The notes below the pieces were generated by a model. It did no database searches, had not been told where the DNA came from, and worked only from the letters and a program-made list of their open reading frames with translations. The position numbers and the translations under genes were made by a program. Shown here one piece after another: positions 30,552-42,900 of a stretch of 64,000 nt of DNA. This DNA is from Acanthaster planci. Its lineage: Eukaryota; Echinodermata; Asteroidea; Valvatida; Acanthasteridae. The stretch's first letter is position 1. Each line of letters opens with the position of its first letter. The stretch lies in the NCBI RefSeq assembly GCF_001949145.1, contig NW_019091358.1, positions 552,265 through 616,264 on the forward strand, given 5' to 3'.

Positions 30552-31148
30552 TTAACCACTTCCTGCTAGGGACTCCGGAATCGGAGACGTATGGTTTATA
30601 TGCATGGCCGGGGTCTCCGAACTCGGACAAAGGAAACACGGCCCTGTAACAAAAGACCAGGCTGTTGGGCATTACCGACATTTTTCGCTCTCAAAAGTGG
30701 TGATAATCCAGCCCTGTTTTGAAATCGTATACCAGGGTTTGGGGCATTGAGAGTGAGCGGATTAACACCGGGGACAAAAGCGCTCCACCACCACAGCGAT
30801 GAGCCACATAGCACCGCTGCACGCTAATCTGGCCCCTATTGAAAAGAGGTCAGCAGTACACTGAGCCAGGTTCGTGAACAAAAGAAAGTTATANNNNNNN
30901 NNNNNNNNNNNNNNNNNNNNNNNNNNNNNNNNNNNNNNNNNNNNNNNNNNNNNNNNNNNNNNNNNNNNNNNNNNNNNNNNNNNNNNNNNNNNNNNNNNNN
31001 NNNNNNGTGCCTAAAGATTACTTCCTGCGGCTATGAACAACCGTTAAATGAAATGATGAATTTTTGAAGGATTTTGAAAACGGGAAATGATAATCATGCC
31101 GGCCCAGCATCATCAATATTGAAAAATGTCCCGGCATGAAGTGGTTAA
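30552..31148. mobile_element. piggyBac-like MITE, copy C (inverted, contains gap)
   Basis: Ends TTAACCACTTCCTGC and (minus strand) TTAACCACTTCATGCCGG, again TTAA-flanked. The body from 30760 to 30880 is the reverse complement of copy B (for example GGACAAAAGCGCTCCA and GCTAATCTGGCCCCTATTGA). 113 bases of N lie inside, so the length is approximate. The element is in opposite orientation to copies A and B. Confidence 0.75.
30894..31006. other. Assembly gap (113 N)
   Basis: A run of N inside MITE copy C. Repetitive sequence is the likely cause of the break. Confidence 0.98.
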
Positions 31149-34100
31149 GCAGTCGCAAGCCGTTCAAATGGCATGGTACAAACACATTCATTCGTCACTT
31201 TTCTTCTGGTTACTTGTGACCGGTTCTGCAAATGGCCATGTGAAATGACTTCTGACTGAACTTGTGACCGACTCGCCCCGACTACAACAATGCCAGATCC
31301 AGTCTCTCACTTGGGGAAAACAAAATAGCTACCGTGTGCTGGGCTGCATCAAGAGGCTTTCTACAACACTTGCTGACTCGGTCTTCTCTGACAGCCCCGT
31401 TAGGGCTACATCTGAGTAATGAGTCTACCACTGGGTTTAGGTCCTTGCCAGTTGCATGGGTACATGTGCATGCTGGCAAGAGACATAGCCAAAGACCTAT
31501 ATATTACAACAAGCTCATAGTTTCTTATCAAGACAGAACAATGCTGATGATGTAGCAGGCCTAATTGTAATTCCAAGTCAGCGTTCCCTGAGTGCTTCCG
31601 TAGGTGTATTTGTGTGTGCCCATGAATGCAACTGATCTTTGGGGACAAGAAAAGGAAAAGATGCAAACCGACAATGCTGGAGGCTCATTCCTAAATTAAA
31701 AAATTTTAAGAAAGTTTCCTGTGTTACATGCAAAATCCTTTCAGACAGGAATTTTGTAGAAACCAACCAACTACAGTAGTTGTTTCTGTACACGTTCATT
31801 CCATTTGTCACATTAGTTTAATTTCTAATCCTACTGTTCCACACAGCAGCTGGATGTGTCCAAATGAGCATGAGGAACCCATGGGCATGTCAGCAGTAGA
31901 AGCAGGAGTTTCTTGAAGAATCGTTTACATACATGTTAGTGCACCCACATATTACAACTACCAATCTGTTACAACTAGAGGTAGTAGGCCTTGCACATGA
32001 CAACCATAATGATGTGTTTGTATATCCGATGGACATTATTTACGTGTGGAAAACAAAAATAAAGTGTAACTCTTTTTACTATTTTTGGCATTTCTTGCAT
32101 CAGTTACTATGCTTTTGATTCAAACAACTACTGATTTTGCCAAAGCAATGCAATCATTTCTGCATAATGGTCACAAAAAATACGTAAAGCAAAAGTAACT
32201 GGAAAGGTATCGAAGATGAAGAGCTGAGCTGTGAGGAAACATTGTCCAAAGACCAAGAAAAAACGATATTACTGAGGTGTATTATATGTACATGTACAAC
32301 GAGTCCAAATAGAAATGTGACCCTACCCAAAGAGAGAAAAAAAGACTCCAGATCATGTTTGGCTTGACAAGCTTGCAAATGACGCACAATTGAATTCAAC
32401 AGGAACCCTGGATGATTTCGTCCGCATAATGCCAACATCCTACACCACTGAGTGATGCTTTCCAATAAAGGGCGACCATTCTCTTTCTCGGGCATGTATA
32501 AAAATTAATGATCATAAAAGGCTATGTGGATCATTCTGTGGGATTCACGATTGTTTGCAAAACAAAGCCAACTGTTTTGTTTGTGAGCGATGGCCGTGCA
32601 GTGTAAAACAATATTCGACTGTATCACAGCAAATGATAATTTGCAGCGCTGAAAAAACAAAACCTTTACAATCAAAAGATTCCATTCAATTAACAGAAAT
32701 CTTAAAATACATTCACAACTACCAGTATCATCTGCTTAATGGTGTCATTTAAAGAAACAATCACAGGCACTGTTAGATTATTTTAATCAGGCAGAAATAA
32801 TTAACACAAAACCTTTCTACATGAGTCTTTTGCCAACTAAAACATAAAAGAATTTTCTACATCTTTGATATCACACCAATATATAAAATTCATGAATTCA
32901 CATTTATACAGGTATATAAATTTTGCACATTAACATACTAATGAATGCCACGTTATTGCCATGAACATAATTCCTTTTTTTGTTGTCTCTTTACGTCCTT
33001 TTTTTATTCCTGAAAAGAAATCCTAGCGAACAGGCAAGCATCCGATCCTGAATCAGAGGCTTTGAACCATCTTGTGCGGTGCTCCGACTGACACCAACCA
33101 GCAGAGACCACACTCTAGTTTGCCGTGCACAATGCGCCGCGACAGACAATCACAGCATTCAACAGTTTGGATACCCCCATTTCTAATTGTTAAGCGTATC
33201 TGGACACCATTCAAATCCCACGTAAAACCCAGGTGTGAACTCCAGAGGGCCAGCATGTCAAAGCATGCATGACAACATGTGGCAAAGGGGCACCCTTTTT
33301 CTTTTCAGATGTTTATTGAGAATGCAGTAAGTAGATTAGCCTGGTGTACACAGCTTCTGCATCACGTGGGGGATCTTTAATGCATATCACACTGGATATC
33401 TTGTCAATGTGGCAATGTACAGTTTCAAACTAAAGTGTTGACAGCAGATCATGTGAACAGTAAAGGCCCTGCCTGAAATAGCATTCAGTGGGATGTATAC
33501 GGGTACACTACAAACCATAAACCTCTCAGCCTTTCATTCTAAGCTTCACTGGGCACATCCGGCTTCCATGCACTCTGGGCGGAGCTGCTAAAGGCAGGAT
33601 CTGACAGGAGATTTCTGCCATTCAGTGTGGAACTGGAGTACATGTGGAGTCCTCTCGGTGGCGTCTAACTGTGCTGAACTAACAAACTGGAGATCGTAGA
33701 AATCCGGACGAAATTTAGACCCACAAGAAGGTCACAGCCACTTGACTCTCATTTGATGATGGCAGAGTGTGTGATAACTTTGCTAAGTGCTATATTGTCA
33801 GTTTTGGGTTACTAAATACAGTAAAAGCCACTTAAAGGTACGGTTCATTTTTTCCCTAGATGACAAATGTGGGTAACATACAATGTACACCTTTGATGAA
33901 ATATGGAGTAGACTCCCCATGACAGGACTTGTAAAATCTGTCATCACACTTAGCAGAAAATTAATATACTGTTCATGGCATGGCCACAGGTCATATAACC
34001 GTATCAAGATCCATGAATATTCAAATCTCATAATTTACTCTTCTGTTCTACTCCAGAAAATTCTCTCTCCATTTTTTTTTTACATAGGCCTATAAACAAA

Positions 34101-34288
34101 AGTGGTTTTGACTAATGTTTGTAGAGACGACACAGTCCCTTTATAAGATATAACCTTTTGCTGGAGTTACACAAACGTTCACAAACGGAAATCTGCAATG
34201 GACATCAAGGCAGAAAAGCTGAAGTAAAAGGTGTGGTTAAAGTGGTGGTGTCATCGTGGGTTGTTCGGAGCAGTGGTTGTTTGTTCAT

Positions 34289-34318
34289 TTACTTTTCATC
34301 CTTAGCTTCAGTGACCAT
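34289..34318 (-). CDS. WDR20: Possible alternative terminal exon of WDR20
   Basis: Minus-strand acceptor GTGGTTTCAG followed by MVTEAKDEK and TAA, in the phase (0) required by the donor at 35797/35796. Nothing but the phase, the short polar tail and the splice context supports it. Other terminal exons in the interval are possible. Confidence 0.2.
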   Translation of the reverse strand: MVTEAKDEK

Positions 34319-34918
34319 CTGAAACCACGGGTCCGAGTACATACATACAAATTAATCAGCCTGGCTTTTTGTTTCTTTGTTTTGGGAAAAAAAAATTCTG
34401 CCCAGCACCTCTGGCAGACGTTCTCTCTGCTGTAAATGTCTGCCTCAAAACTGGCGCAGGTCACTGAAATGGATGGATTGGAACATTTGCACAAACGCAA
34501 GCCCAGACGTAGGAACACGTACATGTATTCCGCATTAATACTGAGAGTAGTTTACCACCCGGGTGCTACCGTTCAGTGTCTGCACAAAAACCCTTCCACG
34601 CATGTGCAGCGACTTTACAGGCTATGGTCTCCGTTGCTCCCCCCCCCGGCAGCGGCTGTATATGCTGAGTCGTGTCTTATGTCCCAATCATCGCTGAGGC
34701 TGTCAGCCACTAGTCGATGGGCTAGTATGTTTGGTCTCTCCCCCAGATAAGTGAATTATCTGGTTGCTTCATACAACGGTCCCACCCTTCGCTGAATGAA
34801 CTCCCTGGAGGACAAGAGAACATCATTGACTGGTTAACGAAGCGTCTCCACTTTCAAAACACCATTTGGCAGACTACCAGTTAGACAGCAGGGCCAGTTT
34901 GCATTCCTCCAACTAAAC

Positions 34919-35210
34919 GGGGAGTCAGGTTGGCGTAGTGGTCCTTTCCTCGCCTTTCACCTCTACAGTCCGGGTTTGAATCCCGGCCGGGTCCACATGT
35001 GGATTGAGTTTTCAGTCCCTCCCTGATATTGTGGGTTTGACCCAGAACATTCCTCTGGGGTTTTCCTCCCACCTCCGAAACTGTAACTGCTTCTCTCCTC
35101 TCTACAGGTTTCTTCAGGCTTGCGAGCTACAGTGCCTAAGGAGTTTTTGCGGAATCTTTGGTGTCATTATCAGAAATGATTAAAAGTAATAAATATAATA
35201 ATAAAAACAA
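34919..35210 (+). mobile_element. tRNA-derived SINE
   Basis: Polymerase III box A TGGCGTAGTGG at 34931-34941 and box B GGTTTGAATCC at 34973-34983, at tRNA spacing. A non-tRNA body follows (GTGGATTGAGTTTTCAGTCC, then TGTGGGTTTGACCC and GGGGTTTTCCTCCCACCT), with an A/AT-rich tail (AAGTAATAAATATAATAATA). The GGGTTTTCCTCCCAC block is widespread in invertebrate SINE bodies. Not a functional tRNA, because no acceptor stem closes. Confidence 0.8.
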
Positions 35211-35733
35211 CAAAATGTGAAACACAAAATTACACAGAAGCAGGCCCCTTCGTGTGGTATGAAAAGTAAAATGTGGCCTACTGTGAAAATTTACCCTAAT
35301 TAGCTCCAACTTGCAGTAAAATAGGCAATGGTTTTTCCTCTAAGTTGACAAAGTCTGAATGCAATTTCTTGTCTTAAGACTGGCACCCTACTCCATGTTC
35401 TGGTACAAAGGTTTGATTGTAACCACAGTTTCCTCACTTTGTACACGTACCGGTATGACATTTGTATTAAGCCCTGTCTGATTCGACTGGCTACAAGGGT
35501 AACACACAAGTATGTGCATGGGAAGTGGCTTAGGTCACAAGACAATGGCTTAGGCTGGCACAGGCATCAGTTACCGCCTTCGCTTTTCGGAAACACAGCA
35601 ACCACATTAGGAAGATGTTATTTGGTTTGGGCCATCATTTGACAATGTGGTATCCACACAAATTAAAGCACACATTCCTGTGCACCCTTCATTGCCACAA
35701 ACACACCATTGGGAAAGCTGATTCCTGGTAACA

Positions 35734-36960
35734 TTACTGATACATATGGACACTGCAAGAGCATTTACATGTACTGTATAATGTACAAGTACTCACCACT
35801 TTCCCTGGCCTTGCCCATGTACTGACAAAGCCCTCCTGGCATGCTGTCACTATACAGTCCTCCCTGAAGATCAAGGCAGTCAGCCTCTCCTGGGCAATCT
35901 TCTTGGCCACGAGGGGTTCCAGCATCAGTACCTCATCCAGCCGGGGGCAGGCGCTGGTGCCCACGCGGTAGGCCTCCTCCAGCAGCCGCAGGTGCACCTT
36001 GCTGCTGTGGGAGTGGATGCTGCTCTTGCTGCTCACGCTATCCTTCTTGTGCTTGTCCTTGTGCTTGTCCGACAGCGAGAGGTTGGAGAACTTGCTGCTG
36101 ATGCTGCCGGTGTCCGGGTGGCCGGTGGCATTCCCCACGGGCTTGTGGGAGGCGATGTTGTTGGACTGCGACATGGACGTCTGTCCCACTGACAGTGCAG
36201 TGTTGGTCCGTACCCGATTCGGGGGCTGGAACATGCGCAGCGTGTCCTCGGTGAACTCCCACAGACAGAGGTTGGTGTCCTGCCCGACTGATCCGAAGCG
36301 GTACGACACCTCCGGGAGACTGTTCTCCCCACTGCTGATGACTGAGGTCCGGGAGTGGCTGCTGTAAGTCCGTTCCCGGCTGTTCATTCCGTTAAGATCA
36401 TCGTCGCTTCCACAGAATGCCTCATCGTTCGGCAGCACCGTGGTGGTGAAAGGGTCAAAGTTGACCACACTGACCCACGACCCATGGCCATGACCACGGG
36501 CCACAACTTTCCTATCAAGAAACGACCACACTGTCACCAGATCGTCCTCCCCGCCCACAACAATATACTTATCATCTGGGCTCCAACACACACAAGACAG
36601 TCCACCGAAGTAGCTCTTCATCGTGCCAAGCAGGTCCATTGTGTCGTAATCAAAGACTCTCAAGAATCCGTCTTGTGACACACACGCAATGTTCTTGGCC
36701 TTTGAGGAGAAGGCAAACTCGTTAAGGGCACCATCTCCCAGGACCCATCTAAAGACAGGGTTGCGCGAGGACTTGCTCTTGCAGGTGTGGATTTGATAGC
36801 TGTCTCCTTGCTTGAGGAGCTGGTAATGGGGGGGCGTGTTTGATGGGGGAAGCCCTTCATTGTACAAGTACATCTGGCCACTCGTGTGGGCGGCCAGGAA
36901 CATGTGCTCCGTCCCCGGTACCCAGGACAGGCAGGTTACCTTGGTCTTGTCGATCAGCCT
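35734..36960 (-). CDS. WDR20: WDR20 exon 3 (WD-repeat propeller)
   Basis: The acceptor ATTTTGCTGCAG precedes RLIDKTKVTCLSWVPGTEHM. The exon codes 408 residues to TGA/TAA-terminated read-through at 35734, or 388 residues if spliced at 35797. It contains at least five recognisable WD blades plus a Ser/His/Lys-rich insert (residues KHKDKHKKDSVSSKSSIHSH). Human WDR20 also packs most of the propeller into one long exon. Confidence 0.94.
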   Translation of the reverse strand, partial: RLIDKTKVTCLSWVPGTEHMFLAAHTSGQMYLYNEGLPPSNTPPHYQLLKQGDSYQIHTCKSKSSRNPVFRWVLGDGALNEFAFSSKAKNIACVSQDGFLRVFDYDTMDLLGTMKSYFGGLSCVCWSPDDKYIVVGGEDDLVTVWSFLDRKVVARGHGHGSWVSVVNFDPFTTTVLPNDEAFCGSDDDLNGMNSRERTYSSHSRTSVISSGENSLPEVSYRFGSVGQDTNLCLWEFTEDTLRMFQPPNRVRTNTALSVGQTSMSQSNNIASHKPVGNATGHPDTGSISSKFSNLSLSDKHKDKHKKDSVSSKSSIHSHSSKVHLRLLEEAYRVGTSACPRLDEVLMLEPLVAKKIAQERLTALIFREDCIVTACQEGFVSTWARPGKVVSTCTLYSTCKCSCSVHMYQ

Positions 36961-39900
36961 CTGCAGCAAAATTAGTCAAGAAAAATTCACAGTAGCCAAT
37001 GCTTTGTGTAATTCCACTAAATGTTCTTTTTTATCAGCAGCAAACATGACTACAGTGGCAGTATTAAATGATGGTGAAGGCAGACAGTCCTTGAGGCTAG
37101 GTAACTGTGGAATCCTTGTGTATTACTAACAATGACGAATGGAAAGTGCCAAGATGCAGGATTTGGGCTGCTAGTTTTCACTGTAGACGATGACAAACAT
37201 TTACAAACTTTGGCTTTAGCCCTGAGGAATTGGTGAGCTTAAAGTTGTGTTTTAGTACTGCATGAAAAAATAAATGGCTACAAATATGAGCATTTAGCTA
37301 CAAATTTTGGCCATTTTTAAAAACTTGTCAGCTGGGACCTCGAGGATAGATCTACAGTGTACATGTATTACAAAACAAACCAGGTAATAACCACTTGCTG
37401 CCTGGTTTAATTTGAAGTTGCACGAGATAAAACCGGGGGATTTTCCGTTTCAAAATTTTTTAAAAAAAATCATAAGTGCATTTATCCTGAATGTTTACAA
37501 CCACACGGATGACTGTCTGGTGGCTACTCTAATTTAACAGACAACATCTATTAATGCCCGAGTATTTCAGCCAGGCCTGCTGCCTGGTAAAAAGAGCCCA
37601 GATTGCGCGGTGTTACATAAGTTTCTTTTGTTCCCAAAACTGGCACAGTGTGCTGCTGGCGTCTTTTCAATAGGGGCCAGATTAGCATGCAGCGGTATTG
37701 TATCGCTCATCACTGGAGCGCTGGAACGCTTTTGTCCCCGGTGGTAATCCGCTCGTGCTAAATGCCACAAACAGTAGTATATATAATTTTTCCAAACAAT
37801 AACGGATTTCCTCTGCTATTGACAACTAAAAAAATGTTAGCAATTCCCAGCAGCTCAGTCTTTTGTTCTGAGTGCGGTCTTTTGTTATAAGGCAGCAGCT
37901 CTTTTGTCCGGTTTCAGGCATCCTGGCAGGAAATGGTTAATGTATTTTAGCCAAGATTTTGCTTCTGAGAGCTTATCAGGTAAGAAGCTCAACGAGAGGA
38001 CAGCAACTAAATAGTGTCCTCCTCCAAGACAAAACGTTTGGGCAATATCTTAACCCTAACCCAATAGGGTGTATGTAAAATCCTATTGAAATCGAAGGAT
38101 TTGAGACTGTTATTCGGGCTATTACATGTACCTTTGCTGTCCTTCAATGTGGAGACCCATGTGATTTTGCACATTCAAATGAAAATTAGCCACGGCTACC
38201 ATACCTAACACACCATAGCACTCCTTGTAAACTTACACAACCCATGACGCTAACATACCAAGCAGGATAGGTCACAAATCTATCGTACTGTCCCTACAAA
38301 CCACATAACCGTTAAGATGACGACATCCACGCAGCAGTCTGTTGATGAGAGTGCATGTACCTTCCAATTTTCCCTCCCACTTCTTCTCTCTGTGCCCTGC
38401 CTCCGCCCTGCCAAAACATACCTCCTCATTGTAGATCTTACTGATGTCCTTACGGATGGGGTCGATGAGCTGCACCTGACCGGCAGAGAAGCCTACCAAC
38501 AGGGAGATGCTCTGGGCACTGGCCGTGAACTGGTTGATGGCGTGGCAGGTAGGCAGGGTGCCGCCCTTGTATGTCCTCTTGTCCAGAGGTTTGGTCAGAT
38601 CGGCAGCCTGAAAAGCAACGGCCAATGAACGAGGAGTGAAATGCTTTGACAATTGGTTAATGGGCAGCTTCTGCTATCCAGAGAAATAGAACTTAAGGAA
38701 AAGTACATGTACATGTACACTGTACATCGCAAATTGTGAAAGTACATTAAGAGGAACCAGGCCAAGGGGAACCTTCAGGTGGTAAAATGATGAGGGTTTG
38801 TGTGCTGCATTGAATACAGCCTACATTACTCAGTTTGTGATCTTATAAACATCAAATATGGCAAATATTAGAGAGCAGGAGATTGCATACTGCAGCAGAG
38901 CAAAGCTGAACAAGACACACACATTTTGTGAAGATCACAAACAAAATGCAGTATAATTTTAAATGTCTCACCTCAAATGCATTAGGAAGAGAAAATGTAC
39001 AAATGCACACTAGCTGTATACCGGTACATGTACATCTACGGTAGAACTTTTTAGATTTTGAAAGAAAAAAGTATTGCATACAGTCACATGATCCACCGAA
39101 ATACAATTACCCATGATACTTTGCATGTACATGTACATATCGATGAGGCTTCATTAACCAAAACTCATCTCACGAAACAAAAAAAATCACATCCTCTGAG
39201 GGAAGACCTGCATCGCCAGGCCTGCGTAAATACATGTACATTGTACATGTAGGAATACATGTATTTATGTATACATGTACATACATGTGCAAGCACTGGC
39301 AGTGTTATCCACTGGCCAGAAATAAAAGCCAGAACTGTGGTGGCACAGTCACAACGAGGTGAAAAGCCCACCTCACATGCTTGTAATGTGTGCATTGGTC
39401 AACTTGAAGAACATGCACATGGTGTGATGCCACTGTAGTACAGTGTACCAGTTCTGGCTTCCTTCAGATAAGTCTATGGGACAGAGCGGACATCCGGGAG
39501 TTTCACAAAAATACGGGTAGCAACCACACCGCGCCGATGAAAACAACTGCAACGAGCGCACGCATACGTACAGATCAAAGAAAGATTGTATAACCCAATC
39601 CTCGGACTGGCTGGTGCGTGCGTACGTCGCCAAGGTCGCTGTTTTCACCGACGCAGTAAATGTACCTGTCATTTTGCGAGAATCCCGGATGTCCGCACTG
39701 CCCCATAGAGTTGCGAAGTGTGACGTCATTTTGAACCAGAAAGTACAGTGCAAAAGAATGGCATACATGTACGTTCACGTGCTTGTTGGTTCACACGCTG
39801 GTTCTCGCGCTAATGCCTTTTACACACTAACTGTGCATGTGACGTATTCACTCTGGTACTCTATATGCAGATATGAGATTTACGCAGGATTGTGTATATG

Positions 39901-42900
39901 CGAATTTTTTAAATCAATTAATACGCACTTGAACTGAACTATAAAAATTTATGCACAGGGAGACAACTGATTTATGCAATGTATCAGTAGACTGTATGGT
40001 CAATGCTGTAAATTGTACATGAAAGAAAATCTTCTATTCTCACTGAGAAGGGTTTTACTACAGGGGTGTCTAGATATGTTTCAGGTGCACTGTATGGTAC
40101 ATGTATCCATAGGCTTCATGTGCTACATGTATACATGTACGTGTAAATGCACACTACTTTAACATCTTGGACATGCATGCATGATTCATGACGAAGTTGG
40201 ACGCCCACTTCTCACATGCCCACTGAAGCCGAGGCTCTCCCAGGCACTGTTTGTCTGACAAAGAGCATGTACGCTGGCAGACCGGACCCGTCTAGAATCC
40301 TGAACACATCCGTCCTACGAGTACACCACTGTGACGTGAGATGTGTACATGTCTCAGCGTGCAACATGTGCACGTGCTCTGGGCATGAATTCGCCTCATC
40401 GTCTAGAGAGTGGACAAACCACGAAGAAAACAAGACGGGGAGAATGAGATGGCTCTTCACTGGCCTGTCTCTCCAGACATTGTATGAGCAACTAATCCCA
40501 GGAAAGACTTGCAGATGTACAAGTAAAGGTTACCCAGATGCCGGTAGGAGAATATGAAACAAGTGCCCGGTCTGAGGTTCATCAGGTCATGAGCAGAATA
40601 ACCACCTTTTTCATTGTTGATGCTTGGTAACGGTTAAAAGTTTCCGTTATCTAAGAAAGCTCTTCAGCATTAACTGTTACATGATTGTGAACAATACATA
40701 CAGATACTAAGTACATACACTGTAACTGTCATGACTGTTGATCTTTATCATGTATCATACACGGCACACCTACATGAGCATTTGCGATCTGACTACAGGC
40801 TTGAAGACAGGCCAGTGCACCGGTATTATGACATCTGGTCTTTCTTGACGAAATATAAGCAACCACACTGCATGTGAGTACTGGGTAAACTCACCAAAGA
40901 GAACTCATGTTTTCAGAGGCAAGGGAGGTTGGAAGTCCATACCAGGACAAAAGAGCCTAGATTACGGTACATCTAGGGTCCAAATTTCAGGTGAATTATA
41001 CCTTCCTGGCAACACAGATTCAACAAACTTAAAACAGTCTTGAGGTGAAATCACCAATTCTATACACTAGATTCAAGTCATGTAAAAAGTGCTACGGCGA
41101 TGGATACCAGCATTTATACATGTAGGTGGTAAACACCCATATTCAAGAGGGCAATTGTACAATTAACACCTTTTTAATGATCCTGTCATTAATCCTTCAC
41201 CTGTTCAACCATGAGTATTCTTAGAGGTTTACTTCTATTTTTCTCTGTTTGGGGGTCAGGGAAGTTGGACTTGAACCTACCGTAACTGATCATGATTCCC
41301 ACGATGAAATTGGAGCCAGTTCCAAACANTTTCCAATTCCACCAAAGTGTCATTGATAGCATTAATTGCAATGACATTCCTAATGGTGACAAAGTTTGGG
41401 GTTTTAGACAATGATAATTTTTGAGTAAAACGATTGCAGTTACACCATGCATCAATCTCTTTCTTGAGTATGAGTGGTTCTGAGAAGAACCGGGAATACT
41501 TTTTATCAAGACAATTCTTGAAGCATACAGCAAGCACTGGACATCTCAGCAAACACTCACATCACTACTCAATGCAGGTGGAGACTACAGCAAAAAAGAC
41601 AACTGCATTTGTACATGTGTACATGTACATGTATCTCCACTTAAAATGAAAAAAATTACATTACAATTTCTCCAGCAAGCTCTTGGACAAACACTGAGCA
41701 CACAGTGTTATGAATATATAATAACATCTACAGGTACATCAGTGAAGGGCAAACCCTGTTATTAAAAGTTAACATCTCCCTGACGCCACCAACATGTACA
41801 TGTACCGGTACAGTGGTTCAGTCATTAAGACATCCTCATCAGTAAGCAGGAGGTTGTGGGTTCAGGTCCAGCCCAAGTAAGCTTGTCAATTATACTCACT
41901 AGCTCTCGGACAAATACTGAGCATGCAGTGTTACAAATACGCGACGGTGAAGCAAGAGGAATTACATGTAATTTGGTCAAAGTGTATTGCCACTTGTAAA
42001 GGCAAGCACACAATGAGGTTTTCCACTATTCCTAAGTCACTACATAGGCCTAAAGTAAATTCTAAATGCAGTGGACATGTACACGTCCATACATGGAGCT
42101 GTACTACCAGGTAGCACTGTACACAAGTACACATGTACATGTAGTTCTGGGGATTACATGTACCGGTATGATGTACCGGGTACATAACGGGAATAATTTC
42201 TCAACAAAGGAAATGTACATGTAACTGGTGTAATGGTATTCCTGCTGAATTAATTCGGTCAAAAGTCCACACTTTTATCAAGTGCATATAATAAGGTATG
42301 TACTGTCCGTACATGTACATTGTACATACATAAGCCGACTAGCACCCAACATACATGTACCTGTATACATGTATGTACATGTACATTGTACAAATGTACA
42401 TGTTCACAAACTGAATCCACATTCGCTAGCATCCACGCAGGGCCATGTTCATGATTGCATTGTTTTCTTACCTCTTACCGGTGGTCTTTTTCTGAATCCG
42501 CTGACGGGTGAAGGACACTTACATGTATTATACATGTACATAAATGCACTTGTATTGTACATGGACATGTCAAATACGTGTACACTCACCCACATGTTCA
42601 TACATTCATATACATGTACAGTACGTACATGTACCGGTATGTACAGTATTCAGGTATTAGTACTAGCACATGTACATCCAGCATAAATGATTGGCCAAGC
42701 TATTATCAGCCACAAAATGGAAACTTTGCAAACTACATGTACATGTACCGTTACGTACGGTGCATGAAATGAAATACAGTATTTAGGAGATATACCGGTA
42801 TTCAATAACCCAGGTACCACAGACCACAAATCTTTTACAAATCGAGACTTACATTGTACTTTTTGACAAATGGCTTAAAAAAAATGAATTACAACCATTT

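Larger units (their letters stand above)
28270..35733. other. Convergent interval between PALS1 and WDR20
   Basis: 7.5 kb without a supported exon except a doubtful alternative WDR20 terminal exon (34289-34318). It holds CACAAGTC-rich tracts (28340-28400, 28790-28880, 30470-30545), a gap-interrupted MITE (30552-31148), a tRNA-derived SINE (about 34919-35210) and AT-rich sequence. It probably includes the WDR20 3' UTR on the minus strand; AATAAA on that strand occurs at 33008-33003, among other places. Confidence 0.5.

Noticed and set aside
35992-36367. Plus-strand frames opposite WDR20 exon 3
   Set aside because: Shadows of the conserved minus-strand coding sequence.
41859-41869. Functional tRNA gene
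   Set aside because: Box B-like only; no pairing acceptor or anticodon stems, so treated as a SINE head.
42282-42686. 134-codon open frame, repeated at 44000-44317
   Set aside because: Its V-H-V-H and Y-M-Y composition comes from ACATGT repeats; duplicated only because the DNA is duplicated.
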